Positions 36,501 through 48,475 are shown, counted from the first letter of the stretch. The stretch is 64,000 nucleotides of DNA from Epiperipatus broadwayi (GCA_028023455.1 JAQFVV010006305.1:3897001-3961000); one strand, 5' to 3'. Numbers and translations are program-made. Notes: generated from the sequence alone by a model not told the origin.

Positions 36501-37090
36501 ATATATATATATTGTAACATAATAAAAGACGATCATAGATCCATTGTAACATAATTAAAGATTCAAAATAATTATTTAGCTTAATAAATGAAAAATGATA
36601 ACTTAAATTTTTATATCAAAGAGAAAATAATTATTTAACCTGAGTAGTGGCTATTAAACAAAAGATCAGACTGAGTTATCAATCATATTAAGGGTCATTG
36701 GATTGAATGAAGCATACTCCTGGATAGTAGTTATATAGCCATAAGGTCATAAATATTAAAATGATGAGTAGGAATAAATTAAACATATTTTTATATTTTG
36801 ATTTCTCAAGATATCACAATATCAATAATCAGACACAATAGTGCTTTGTTTTTTAGTCATTTAAGGTGTCTGGCATATTTCAAACCCTAGATAGGCAGCC
36901 ATTGTATTTCCATTAACAAGTATAAACCATATACAAATCATTAAGAAACAAACTACTATAGCTCAGGAAATAGTATCAAGTGGTGAGTACACTAGTAACG
37001 CAATAAAATGTCTTCTCAGGTATACAGACAGTAGATTTTATCCACTTTCATTTCTTGGTTTGATGTTAAGTGCATATTTAAACAAATACC
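36501..37090. other. Unassigned DNA after the LTR element
   Basis: TTGTAACATAAT occurs twice within 35 bp near 36512-36550. No gene. Confidence 0.4.
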
Positions 37091-37205
37091 AAGTGAATAT
37101 GGTCTAGCAGGGCACCACTAGATTATCTGAATCTAGACACAGTTAAATCTAATAACTTTTTCACATGTACCAGGTTTGAATCCTGTTTTGGTACTTTATT
37201 TCTAA
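37091..37205 (+). mobile_element. Possible old tRNA-derived SINE
   Basis: TGGTCTAGCAG (37100-37110) fits the Pol III A-box consensus and GGTTTGAATCC (37173-37183) the B box. The 73-bp spacing is longer than in a tRNA, and the 3' end and duplications are not visible, so this is a weak candidate. Confidence 0.4.
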
Positions 37206-39109
37206 TAAAAATGGAGGATTTTGCTTTTTAGAGCCATATCACTGTATGCACTAATATTTAGGTAAACATAAAACATCTTTAAACCAAAGTGGAGTTCATT
37301 AGACAGAAATCATTTCTTAGACCTTAACATAACAAATGTGTTTCAATATTTTTTTATAAGTTTTACTAGCTCTGATTATATTATTTATTTTAGGATAGCA
37401 ATTCACTCATCCTTGCATGAAATAGATGATGGGATGGTGGTTATAATATTACTAAGAAATCACTAAATATTATGAAATCAATATTTATTTATGACCTTTG
37501 AACATTTATTTAGCTCATTAACCAAAACGTGATGGTGATGATGATGACAATGACAATGATAATGGTTTCAACCACAGCTTTAGGACTAAGCCTAAACATA
37601 AAACCTAATTTTTATAAAGAAATTCATAATCATTGCTTCATTTTAGTATATCTAATTGGAACTTAAATAGCTAATATTTACTTTGATGATGAATGATCAC
37701 ACTTAATAAAGACTACTCTTAATGGAATATATATGCCTCGTTTAATAAAACAAATTAACATTTATTAATGCCTTACTAATATCTACATGAAAATTTATAG
37801 ATAAACATGAAAATTGATATGAATAATAATAACAATAATGATTATATTGCAATCTGCAGATTAATTTCAAGTTCTTCCTTCTTTCCCGTAAAATGTATAT
37901 TGTATTAAATTGGGTAACTGATTTGACAGGAAAAGTATTTCATAAAAAAAAATTCACTCATTGGCACACATACTTTATAATCTAACGTGTCAAGCAGAAT
38001 GATAAAAAATAAATGTTAGTAAAATTGGAAAGAGCAAGTTTTAGAAACAAGTTTTAAAGTATCTTCTATCCCCCTCCCTTCTACACTCTGAAACCTATAC
38101 TTTCTTAAGACAAAATAATTTAATATTTTAATACTGCTTATTCCTTCACATTCACTCACAATTATACACAGATAAAGTATTTTTATGTATGTGTGTGCTT
38201 ACCCTGTAAAAACCAAAATATTGTTTAAAACCAAAATAATACACAAAAAAATCATTACACACATTAATAATATTTTATAACTGTAAATCAATAAACAATC
38301 ATAATTTTGGTACATACAAAATCGTTAAGGAAGCCTAAGGTTATCATTAGTAAGAAATTCTTGGTTTTAATCGATCTGAATTGTCTTTAAAAGTTCTTTA
38401 AATAAACTATACGACTTTATTGCTAAAATTTTATTAAGATTATATCATAAAGAAAATAGATATAAAAAATCATATTACCGATCCTTTGTTTTGTGGTGAA
38501 CTTCCAAGGGTTCAAACTTGTCCTGTTAAATATTTATACCCCTGCAGCAACAATTTCCATTTTACTTTGGAACTATCTCTTTCTTGAGGTGTATAACTAT
38601 TTGATGATGATGATTCTAATATGGTTATTTGCTTTAGTGGACAATTTGGAAATCATTATATTAACTCTTCTTCTCTTCCTGTCAAGCATGATTCTTTTAG
38701 TGGATGAAGTACAGCAGTTGCTTTCACATTTATAATTTTTTTTGGGGGTTTAAACTCAGTTACTGGAACAATTAAATGGACTTGATGATTTAATATTTAT
38801 CAGTAGATTACTCTTTTTCTTCTGATTTTAAATGCAGGTAAATGTTTTCTTCTTTCTATTTAAAAACATCTTATTTCTCTCAGTCAGTTGAAAGGTGTAG
38901 AATATTATTTTCAGACAAGACATCTTTTCTTTCCTATATATGTGCCAGTTGATGATGACTCAGTCAACAGATGAGACATATATTAATTTTCTTACCCCAC
39001 CATCCTTATATTTTCAACATTCAAAACTTGATATATAAAAAATGATTAAAAAAAAGGTTATCTCGCAGAATTAAACATGTTTGTCCACTTTAGTTTCAAT
39101 AATTTTTAA
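37206..39109. other. AT-rich DNA, nothing recognised
   Basis: An 80-codon hydrophobic frame (38493-38735) has no identifiable domain; it is probably chance. Confidence 0.5.
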
Positions 39110-39111
39110 AA

Positions 39112-39597
39112 AGTCTCTCTAACAACAATGATATCAACTTATTTTCCAGACTGCTTTTATATCTGATTTTTTTCTATTTTTGGCCACCTCTTTTAATTAG
39201 ACTTATAACTTATTTTCAACCAAATCGTGTTTTAGTTGAATAGTATGAAAAATCTCAGTATCCTGATTTTTAGACAAACTTTTGTTTTGACAAAAAAATA
39301 GTCTTAATCCTTTTTCCTCACATATATACATGTAACATCTAAAATTGGAGATAAAAGTCTCTCTAACAACAATGATATCAACTGATTTTCCAGACTGCTT
39401 TTATATCTGATTTTTTTTCAAATTTTTGGCCACCTCTTTTAATTAGACTTATAACTTATTTTCAACCAAATCGTGTTTTAGTTGAATAGTATGAAAAATC
39501 TCAGTATCCTGATTTTTAGACAAACTTGTTTTGACAAAAAAATAGTCTTAATCCTTTTTCCTCACATATATACATGTAACATCTAAAATTGGAGATT
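39112..39597. repeat. Tandem duplication, 2 x 244 bp
   Basis: The unit starts AGTCTCTCTAACAACAATGA and ends CATCTAAAATTGGAG. The copies differ by a handful of bases and small indels (for example TTTCTATTTTTGG against TTTTCAAATTTTTGG). It encodes nothing recognisable. A simple recent segmental duplication. Confidence 0.95.
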
Positions 39598-40303
39598 CTT
39601 TCTTTTGATCTTAAGATGAAACACTTTTAAAATTAGACTTCTCACATAGTCTCTAAGTTTTAACAGAAAAACAACCCTTATAGTATAAACTGTTGAATAA
39701 AAAAAATAATTTAACAGATTTAACCCTTCTTTTTCTCTCAATATTTAATCAATGTAGATAAATTTATATGATGTAACACACACACTCATTCAAATTATTT
39801 ATAAACTGACATTAAATAATCTAATTGTTAGCCTAGTAATTATAACCCTAATATTTAAAATTAAATCCTTAGCTTCTAAATCCAAATTACAGTTATAGAA
39901 AAGCAAAAATAGAAGTATAGAATAAAATATTAAAATTTAGCAAGTGTAGGTTAGTTTTAAAGAAAGTTAATATGTGTAATTTAAAAATGACTAACTAAAT
40001 AGCTTTTATAACACCATGCCTATTATATATGTGTTATTACTTTACTTTTTAACAAGAAGAAAAATTAAATATTGAATAGTTTAAATGTGTGTATTATCTT
40101 TCTATCAACACACAAACAATTAAAGTATATAACTGTGGCCCCACTCTCTTTCTGTCTTAAGCTTTTAAAACTTGATCTTGTAGGGTTTAAACTTGGATGC
40201 CCTACAGCTTCCTCTTTACATAAAAATGTGATGATGATTTTTGTTTTACATTTTCTTACATGCACATTACTATATATTTAGCTAATGACTAAATTGTAAT
40301 GGC

Positions 40304-40305
<2 letters not shown>
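39598..40305. other. AT-rich DNA, nothing recognised
   Basis: Overlapping open frames at 40065-40281 on both strands have no motif. Confidence 0.5.

Positions 40306-40394
<89 letters not shown>
40306..40394. repeat. (AT)n microsatellite, about 89 bp
   Basis: A perfect AT array. Confidence 0.97.
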
Positions 40395-40397
<3 letters not shown>

Positions 40398-42029
40398 GAA
40401 TATTTCTACATGCTAAATTTTATAGACAAAATACATTTTGTATCAATTTAAAATTATATGAAGCTGAGTTCTTGGGTTTTGAAATTAGTATTAATATTTT
40501 TTTTAGTTATCAATATAAAATTCTCATTATAGAGCATTTTTTTTATTAAATCAGTGATAACTAAGGTTGCTTTCAAGAGTAAGATATATGTTTTAAAATT
40601 ATTATTTTATCATAATTTACTCGATGTGTTTAACCTTAAGTGGTCAAAGTTTTTTTTTTTTTTTTTGAGATCTTGTTCATATGAATAGGAAAATTGTAAG
40701 TCTAGGAGATAAACATGTTTCATTAGAAGTAAAATATTAATTTTGGAACTGGATAATTTAACATTAAATGTTTAAGTAGAAACACATTTGAGTTTGGGAT
40801 GCAATTTAAGAAGTGTATTGAAAAATTAAAAAATAACAAGTTAAATGAGTAATTTAATTTGAACTTCTTTTTATTGATTTTGAAAGTCTAGAATTATATT
40901 TATGATACAATGTTCTTTATATTTTAAAGCTGTACTTCAACATCTAATTTATAAGTGCAATATAGCTTGTAAAGTAAGGAAAAAACTATTAAGATAAACT
41001 GGTTTTTTTCTTTTAAACTTTTGACTGAAATAAAAAGTGATCATTTATTTAAACTTTTGATATACTTTTTTAATTTCATTTTTATCAATTCGGTCATCAT
41101 TACTAATGTATAATTGGAAGTAGCTTAGAAAAAATAGATCAATACTATTTTAAAATCAGTTTTTAAATCAAATATTTTTCATGTCTGTTATTTTATAATG
41201 AAGTATTGTTTACACTTTTGTTATTAATGAACTAATTACTGATAACCACTTTTCCCATTTAGGAGTTTCCATGCAGATAATTTGCCTCTCTAACTGTGCA
41301 TTAATTGGCTAACTTTTGTAATTAAAGAATAAATTATTAACGGAGTTTTGTTTACACCGAAATTAACATTTGTGATATTAAAATGATATATATTAAAAAT
41401 TTGAATATTTATATACTGACTGATTTCTTTTTATACTAGAAAAAAAATTATCACATATTTTACCCTTAAAATGTCTGTGACAATATATATTATATATAAT
41501 TCTTGTTTATAGTTTGTCCTTGTATATGTCGACTTTAAGGAATTAGAATGCAGTTATATATTGAAAATTGATGTACTTATTCTGAAGATGACCTAACATA
41601 AAATCCAATTAATTACTTTTTAAAAATATTAATAATTTAATTAGATAACTAAAAGTTGACAAATTTATGATCAAATATGTGTAAATCAAGGTTTTAAATG
41701 AACTGGTGCATCGATATTTCAAATTATCATATATATTGTAATGCAATTATACCTGTTAGTGATTATATCTTCTTCATTCTAAGGCCTGGTTATTTATTCA
41801 TCCAATGATCATCAGGTCACTGTGTACATGGTAGAATGTCTATAACCTTAAAAATCAACACTAATTGATTATAACCTATGAAACTCACTTCAAGCACAAA
41901 TCTCAAGGCAAACTACTGTAGTATTTCCTGATCATCATCTTCCCACATATACATATCTTAATCTAATAAAGACACATTAGCCTTATCAGAACAGCTATAT
42001 ATTTTAAATACCAACATATCAAACACTTG
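40395..42029. other. AT-rich DNA, nothing recognised
   Basis: Includes a T run at about 40651. No gene. Confidence 0.5.
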
Positions 42030-42255
42030 TGTAATGGAAAGATGTGTGTTAGAAAAACCAAGAAGAAATCAAAAATTCAATACATGGGTGAGAGCATAAA
42101 CAAATATCAATGATATCACTGAAAAAATTAAAAAACTGAAATGGAGCTGCAATGAATATATTGCTAAAAGAGATAATAACTGATGTCAGTTTTAAAGCAG
42201 ATTCCAAAAGATTATAAAATATCTTGAAAGAGAAGATCACAAGTAAAAGAAGGAT
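42030..42255 (+). pseudogene. RTE-like LINE 3' fragment
   Basis: The broken translation keeps the C-terminal landmarks of the 9.5-12.2 kb LINE: a basic stretch, a GEHKQI-like segment aligned with the usual (R)EQTxVTDI, then ISLKKLKN-NGAA matching IARLKWxWAGH. It ends where the F2 foldback begins, so the two may have been joined by insertion or deletion. Confidence 0.6.
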
Positions 42256-42360
42256 TGCAAGGAAATCAAGTCATATATCATGTGACTTAATTTAATAAGC
42301 TTGTATTACAAATGTTATATAATGAGGGTGTCAATAGCTCTTAATAAGCTTTTCAGATTC

Positions 42361-42418
42361 ATTCCTATTCTCAAACTGGTTTCTAGCTCTGGCTTTCATC
42401 AGTGAGATACTAGGATAT
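42361..42418 (-). ncRNA. Hammerhead ribozyme-like motif, F2 copy 1
   Basis: Minus strand: CTCA, CTGATGA (+ 42396-42402), stem II AGC-CAGA-GCT inside an A-A mismatch, GAAA (42380-42383), minimal stem III with loop CCAG, U16.1, H17 = U (42374), then TGAG, which pairs with CTCA. A GTAT/AA internal loop separates this from a distal stem, CCTA/TAGG. All core residues are intact. Cleavage would fall after 42374. The helix scheme is type I with a very short stem III, as known in Penelope elements and retrozymes. Confidence 0.7.
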
Positions 42419-42742
42419 TCAAGCATTAGATTTAAAATACCAGATCAAGCCCAGAACTTTATTTAATGATTAACTATTAAGTAAAAAATCTGAAATTTTC
42501 AGACATCCATGTCTTCAAATCCAGCTATATAATTTAAATAGCTATATGGGACTGAACTAAGTTCAGATACACCATACATTAATAGCTTTGGCAATATAAA
42601 ATCACCAAAGTCTTAAGAGAAATAATAATAACTGCAAAGAAATCAAGTAATATATTATGTGACTTAATTTTATAAGCTTGTATTATGAATGGATATATAA
42701 TCAGTGTGCCAATAGCTCTTAATAAGCTTTTCAAATCATCCC

Positions 42743-42792
42743 TATTCTCAGACTGATTTTTAGCTCTGGCTTTCATCAGTGAGGTGCTAGGA
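42743..42792 (-). ncRNA. Hammerhead ribozyme-like motif, F2 copy 2
   Basis: Same layout as copy 1: CTCA, CTGATGA (+ 42773-42779), AGC-CAGA-GCT, then AAAA in place of GAAA, TCAG, UC, TGAG, and distal CCTA/TAGG. The G12-to-A change should abolish cleavage. Confidence 0.65.
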
Positions 42793-43121
42793 TATTTAAG
42801 CATTAGATTTAAAGTACCAGATCAAACCCATCATATAACATTATATAACACTTGTAATATAAGCTTATTAAATTAAGTCAAGTGATATAAGACTTGATTT
42901 CCTTGCAATATTGTTATTTCTTTTAAGGATTTGATGATTTTATATTGCTAAAGCTATTAATGTATGGTGTATCTGAACCTTGTCCAGTCCCATATGGCAA
43001 ATTAAATTGGATAGCTGGATTTGAAGACATATGGATGTCTGAACATTTCAGACTTTTTACTTAATAGTTAACCATTAGATAAAGTGCTGGGCTTGATCTG
43101 GTATTTTAAATCTAATGCTTG

Positions 43122-43185
43122 AATATCCTAATGTCTCACTGATAAAAGCCAAAGATAGAAACCAGTCTGAGGATAGGGATATTCT
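43122..43185 (+). ncRNA. Hammerhead ribozyme-like motif, F2 copy 3
   Basis: CTCA, CTGATAA (43139-43145), degraded stem II, GAAA (43158-43161), CCAG, UC, TGAG. Stem I is the longest of the three: CTCA/TGAG, a loop, CCTA/TAGG, then GAATAT/ATATTC past a bulged G. The G8-to-A change predicts inactivity. Confidence 0.6.
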
Positions 43186-43240
43186 AAGAAGCTCATTAAG
43201 AGCTAGCTATTGGCATGCTCATTATATAACACTTTGAGAA

Positions 43241-43854
43241 GGATGGATGAAAGAAGAAAGTTTGTTAACATATTATGGAGAAGAGAAGCTAAGGATTGCA
43301 GTATCTGGATTTCTACCCAGAGTCAATAATAATTAAAAATAATGGTGTTGATGAGATTCACATATTATCTTTAACAATTTTAAACAATATTATAAATGGC
43401 AACGTTTGCTGGAAAAAAAAATCAATAAATCTTTGTTTGATTTATGTCTCCATCACAAGTGTATCATTAGCAGCATGGAAACCAGTTAAGACATCAGAAA
43501 ACATAGCAATACAAGTTTTATCTAAACATAATCCAAAAGTTCAATTTAATATTAAAATTAAAGCATAATTTTAATTAAATTGCCATTAAAACTACACCTA
43601 AATGTTAACATCCAATTGAACATTGAAAATTTATTTAAATAAAAACTGCATTGCTATTTTTATCAGGTTGCTAATGATATCAATGAAAATAAATGATGGA
43701 AAAAAATCAATCAATGACTACTACACTTATTCTTTTCTAAATAAAAGCTCATAGATATTATTTAAAACTTGTTACTGATTTATGCAGTGTTTCATTAATT
43801 ATTAACACAAGTGACTTACATTTTGGAGTGATTTTATTTGTTTAAAAGTTTTTT
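43241..43854. other. Unassigned DNA between F2 and a LINE fragment
   Basis: A 90-codon open frame (43296-43568, +) has no recognisable domain. It may belong to upstream LINE sequence too decayed to identify. Confidence 0.4.
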
Positions 43855-44670
43855 AATTGAGTTTACAGAAAATGCTTTGTAGAATAAAGTGAGTAGCAAA
43901 GAAATTAAAAATAAAAGAAACATTAGTTAAATCATCTACATTTTTCAGATTATGTGATGATATTTTACTAAATAATACTTCAAAGCTTCATGAAACATAT
44001 GAGAATTATCAGTTGAAAATTAGTTAAAGATAAATATTATAAAGGTTAACGGTTTTTTTTTTAAATATTTAATAGTTTTCAAAAAGTGAGTGCATAAAGA
44101 TTGATAATAATAAATTATAAAAAATAATTACAAATATCTTAATCACTTTATTAAATGATTAAACATAAATGAAATTAATTATAGAATTAAATGTGAATGG
44201 CGTCATTTTCAGGTGCAATACCTAGAACAAAAAGTATGTTTATATGCTGGACAGGGAAGATTTTTAATAAATATGCTTTACTAATACTTATATACTAATT
44301 TGAGACTTCGATGCTTAACAAAAGAGCAAGTCAGAAATTTCAGACCACATAGCAAAATAAAAAAAGAAGTATATTGAGAGTAATAGTAAGGAAGTATCAA
44401 AAGAGAAATACATACACAAAAGCTCAAACAGATATTATTGATAGCATTAATAGAGTTAAAATACTGAAATGAAACTGGTTGGGATTTATTGTTAGAAAAG
44501 ATAAAAGAAAGTGATTAGTTAAAGTCTTAAATTGAATCCAAAAAGATTATAGAACACCTAAAAAAAGATTAAGTAAAATAAGAATGTTTATTGAAGTGTT
44601 TCGGAGAATTGGAAATTTTTATTCTGCAACAAATTGGTAACATTCGGAAATGATGATAAAATGAAAAAGC
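43855..44670 (+). pseudogene. RTE-like LINE 3' half, decayed
   Basis: From 43855 the broken frames read an RIKWVAKKLKI-like segment, then FRLCDDILLNNTSKLHE around RT motif C (FADDIVLL in the family). Next come KIDNNKL, the ETW-type domain (FETSMLNKRA near 44300) and a TDIIDSINRVKILK-NWLGF segment matching TDIIERIAKLKWRWAGH. It ends near 44665 in a GATGATAA-type tail. Stops and frameshifts are frequent. It is the same kind of LINE as at 9.5 kb. Confidence 0.7.
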
Positions 44671-45284
44671 ACAATGAAAATGATTATGTAGTAGAAATTA
44701 TTAGTATTATTTTTTATAAATGTAACTATTGTAGGGCTTATTTTAAGTTTATTTAAAGTAAAAATACAAAAATAATAATAGTAAGGAAACCATAGCTATC
44801 ATTTGACTGTGCTATGAATAACTGACATTACTTTTTGAAAACAAAGAAAAAGATATAAAATATCTTTATACATAATAATTACCTAAAATGTTACAAAAGG
44901 ACATATAAATAAAAAAAAAAATTATGCATAGAGAATTATTCCAAAAATGTTTTACACTGTATATGAAAGGAAGAAATAATATAGATTTAAATAGCCTTCT
45001 TCAGATAATTTTTTCTTTTTTGTTTTATGCTCTAACTAAGAGCATTTATTATCTATTAATAATCAGATGTCTAAATAGCTTTGTTATATATTGATTAGAT
45101 TAAAAATAAATCCTAAGCTTGCTGGAATATCCCTAATTGCCTGAAATTTCCAAATTTCCATTCAGTTCATAAACAAAGCAAGAAGAAATATAACATATTC
45201 AAATATAAATATATCATGCTTATGTATATTTGTATTTATTTGAATTTTATAATATTGGAATCATTATTTGAAATGAAAAGCTAT
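44671..45284. other. AT-rich DNA, nothing recognised
   Basis: No supported feature. Confidence 0.5.
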
Positions 45285-45705
45285 GATAATTTTGCCAGTT
45301 TTTAACTTATGGATCTGAGAAAAAGAGCAATCCAGAGACTCAGACCACTCAATAAAATTTAGAGAGATGTAGAGAAGATCTAAAATGAAATAAATAGATG
45401 AGAGAACAAACAGGTGTTACTGACATTATTGAATGAACTATAAGACTGAAGTAGAGCTAAACTGCACACATTTCTAGAAGAGATGATAGTAGACAGACAG
45501 TAAAGAGCTTAATCAGGATTCCAAAAAAATTTAAAGACCTAGAAAGAAACTATATATGAGATGGCTACATGTGGTGAGAAAGTATTTTGAGATGATGTCG
45601 AGAAGCGAGACTAGTGATTGGAGAAATTGGATTAAACTCGGAGAGACATCCATTTTTCAGTGGATCGATAATGGTTGATAATGATGACGATGATAATGTT
45701 TGATA
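45285..45705 (+). pseudogene. RTE-like LINE 3' end with GATGAT tail
   Basis: Reads LTYGSEKKS (ETW-type region), REQTGVTDIIE, TAHISRRDDSRQT, then GSIMVDNDDDD-like codons in the terminal GATAATGATGACGATGATAA. This matches the C-terminus and microsatellite-like tail of the RTE-like LINE. It is 5'-truncated and broken by stops. The reading frame is better kept here than in the other fragments. Confidence 0.75.
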
Positions 45706-47609
45706 AAAAATCGAAAACAAATTATCATCATATCTTTTGCCAAAATTCTGATTTTTATATAACTTAAGAAATATTTATAGCATGTATGTATATTATGCAA
45801 ATATATAATAAATCTCCACAAACATTTTTACGACTTTTGATAAGCAAGTGATATGTGTCTACATTTATTGCTGATAAAAAGAAATTTCTTTTGAATAAAC
45901 TTAAAATGAAAACACAAACCAAAGATAATGAACAAAAGCTTTAACAGAACTTTTTAAAAGTATGTTTTATTAAAGTAATTACAGTTAAAACATCTCTTAA
46001 TATAACTTAAACATGTAAAAACTAATTTATAACAAAGAAAACATAAAAAGAAATTCTCGCAACAAATATTTTAAAACTTTTAGAAAATTATCTGTTAAAA
46101 TAATATTTATTAAAAGAAGCAAAATAAAACCAAAAAAAAAAAAAAAAACAAAGAGCGAAGTAAAATAAAATTATTACTTAAATGGAATTATTCATTGTAA
46201 AACTATTTTAATGATTTAATTAAAACGATTACTTTTAAAATTTAAAGAATATTCGTTAGATGGTAATCAGATGGAATTTAATACTAAACAAAATTTAATC
46301 AGTTTGTTTATCTATATAAGCAAAATGTATTAAAAGAAAAAAACACTTAATAAAAAATAAAATACAATTAAACTGCAAAAATAAAATATCTGATCAAGAA
46401 TTTAATGCCAATACATATGTTAAATTGTTAAAAAAAACGGCCAGTTACCATGGCAATGGTAATTGACAGATACTGATTATTTATTGACACAATGCTAATT
46501 TACAATTAAAAGCCATATGCGGTATAATGCAGGAGAGAGTGATGAACTCAGCAGCTTAAGGCCCTTGGATTACAACACCAGCAATGTCACATCTCATACT
46601 TGAACTTACAAACTTCTGAGGAATATATGAGAATAAACCATTCAATTACTTTAATATTTTAAAGATGAGGCAAAGTTTGATAGATATTCCTATTTGTTTT
46701 CTAAGAGCATTTTTGAAAGCAAGTAGAAAACATTTGTTATAATGTCTTTGATAATAAATAATACTGACAACCACTCATAAAAAAAAAAAGAAATTATTCT
46801 CTTTGCACAAAAGAAACTATTAATATGCATTTAATTAAATTCAAACCAATAAATAAATATTTTCAATTTTTTGATATACTAGTGCATATTATCTCATTTT
46901 AACTTCATCATATGACAACCATTACCCAGTGCAGAAACTGATAAATAAATACTGCATTAAATTTTAAATAACTCATTTTAACATAAATACTTTGGCCTTA
47001 CTTAAATCTAAATATTTTATTCTGACTAAAATTTTTATTTCTTCATTGTTAATTTAAATTTAATTATAAATTGTGTTTCTTCATCAATCAAAAATCTCAT
47101 TAAAGTTTATGATACAGTTTAAAATATGAAGATTTTGTTAAACAGAAGACAAGCAATGGCAGACTAGTATTCTAATTACTTCAAAATGTATTAGGAAGAG
47201 ATCTTAAGTTGTACATATGAATAATAAATGTGTTTAAACATTGATTAGTTACTTAGAAGATCACATAATCTTTAAGGACCTATGCAGCAGGTTTGAGAAA
47301 GTTCATTCAATTGACTTAATTGAGATTTTGCAAAGAATCAATCCAGAAATTAACAACCATGAATCCACCAGACTACTATATTTGTAATACATAGATTTCA
47401 GTTTAATACATTATTTTAAAAAAACAACAACTAGATTTGCTTTATATAATATTGCAAACACAATTGAGTACTGTATAACTTTTATCAAATAACATTTTTT
47501 TTAAATAACTCCTAACAATGAAGAGTCTTCAATACTTTTTATATGCAAATATAAATATTTTTATTCACAATTAAAGACATTTATAGCACTGTTGCAGTTT
47601 AGTGCACTA
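45706..47609. other. AT-rich DNA, nothing recognised
   Basis: An A run at about 46131-46148 and a slightly GC-richer patch at 46500-46620; no gene or repeat assigned. Confidence 0.5.
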
Positions 47610-47800
47610 GTATAAAGTGGTGAGATAAACATCCATGGATTACAGCTCAATTTCGTGACAAAATAAATTAAAAACAATTGAATGGTCTGTTGGATGAGAA
47701 TTCACATGGGACATTTCATGATGTTTGAGCATTGGAAATAATAAAATTGAGCTGCAATCTATGGACCTTAATCTCTAAAGTATAACATTATATCAGTGCT
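47610..47800. repeat. Imperfect inverted repeat, about 190 bp
   Basis: TCCATGGATTACAGCTCAATTT (near 47630) pairs imperfectly with AAATTGAGCTGCAATCTATGGA (near 47740); AGTATAAAGTGGTGAGAT pairs with ATCTCTAAAGTATAAC less well. A small old foldback. Confidence 0.6.
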
Positions 47801-48174
47801 TTAAATCATGCAGAATGACTGCCATTTCTGGTGTTTGAAATGATGTGATTTCCTAATCAGCAAAATATTCAATTATTGTTATTAAAATATATATAGTCTT
47901 GAATGCTTTCTTTAATTTCAAATATATATGCTGATATTAATAAGTGCATCTGATTTATTTGGATTTTCCCCCAAACATCTAATAAGTAAGTATTTTCAAA
48001 TACCATATTTTGCAATTTGATCTTTACATCACATGACCACCATTTCTTATGCTTGCTCATAACTGTTATTAAAACAGGAAAAACTCTCCATACAGTAGAG
48101 CCACTCTATGCAAGCTAGAGTAATCAATGGATGCCAAAAGACTTGTGCATAAAATCTCTATCTAGTGCCTACTC

Positions 48175-48233
48175 ACCCAATATCCCCAGACTAGTTTCTG
48201 GCTTGAAGCCTTCATCAATGAGGAGCCTTGGAT
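48175..48233 (-). ncRNA. Hammerhead ribozyme-like motif, F1 left arm
   Basis: Minus strand: ATCCAA distal stem (+ 48228-48233), CTCA, TTGATGA (C3 to U; + 48212-48218), stem II GGC-TTCAA-GCC with flanking A-A mismatch, GAAA (48195-48198), loop CTAG, UC, TGGG pairing with CTCA, then TTGGGT pairing with ATCCAA (one G-U). Structure is well kept, but C3 is essential, so activity is doubtful. Confidence 0.6.
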
Positions 48234-48307
48234 CTGAGAGCACTGCATATAGATCATAGGATATTGGATGAGTAGGCACTAGATAGGACTAGGTGCAGTG
48301 CTCTCAG

Positions 48308-48366
48308 ATCCAAGGCCTCTCATTGATGAAGGCCACAAGCCAGAAACTAGTCTGGGGATATTGGAT
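48308..48366 (+). ncRNA. Hammerhead ribozyme-like motif, F1 right arm
   Basis: ATCCAA (48308-48313), CTCA (48319-48322), TTGATGA (48323-48329), GGC-CACAA-GCC stem II (48331-48341), GAAA (48343-48346), CTAG, U51, C52, TGGG (48353-48356), TTGGAT (48361-48366). It carries the same C3-to-U change as the left arm, so the change predates the palindrome or was spread by conversion. Confidence 0.6.
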
Positions 48367-48475
48367 GAGTAGGCACTAGATAGGGGTTTTATGCACAAGC
48401 CTTCTGGCATCCATTGATTACTCTGGCTTGCACTGAATGGCACTACTGTATGGAGAGTTTTGCCTGTTTCAATTT

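Larger units (their letters stand above)
42256..43240. repeat. F2 compound foldback: facing tandem units of about 377 bp
   Basis: On the plus strand a full unit (about 42256-42633, starting GCAAGGAAATCAAGTC) is followed head to tail by a partial unit (42634-42832). From 42836 the same arrangement appears reverse-complemented: a partial unit start (42836-42924), then a full unit (to about 43235). The tandem junction (…AAGAGAAATAATA…TGCAAAGAAATC) is the same on both strands. Three copies carry a hammerhead-like core; the first two are 377 bp apart. There is no coding content. Confidence 0.85.
48013..48475. repeat. F1 foldback element, most complete copy
   Basis: Left: an outer segment (ATCACATGACCACCATTTCT … AACTGTTATTAAAACAGG), then AAACTCTCCATACAGTAG. 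The right arm mirrors this, ending CTACTGTATGGAGAGTTTTG CCTGTTT near 48470. Each arm has a hammerhead-like core facing outward from a centre near 48260-48300. The outer ATCACATGA segment appears only on the left here; its complement is seen at the right end of the 25-kb copy, so the full element probably has longer terminal repeats. Confidence 0.85.
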
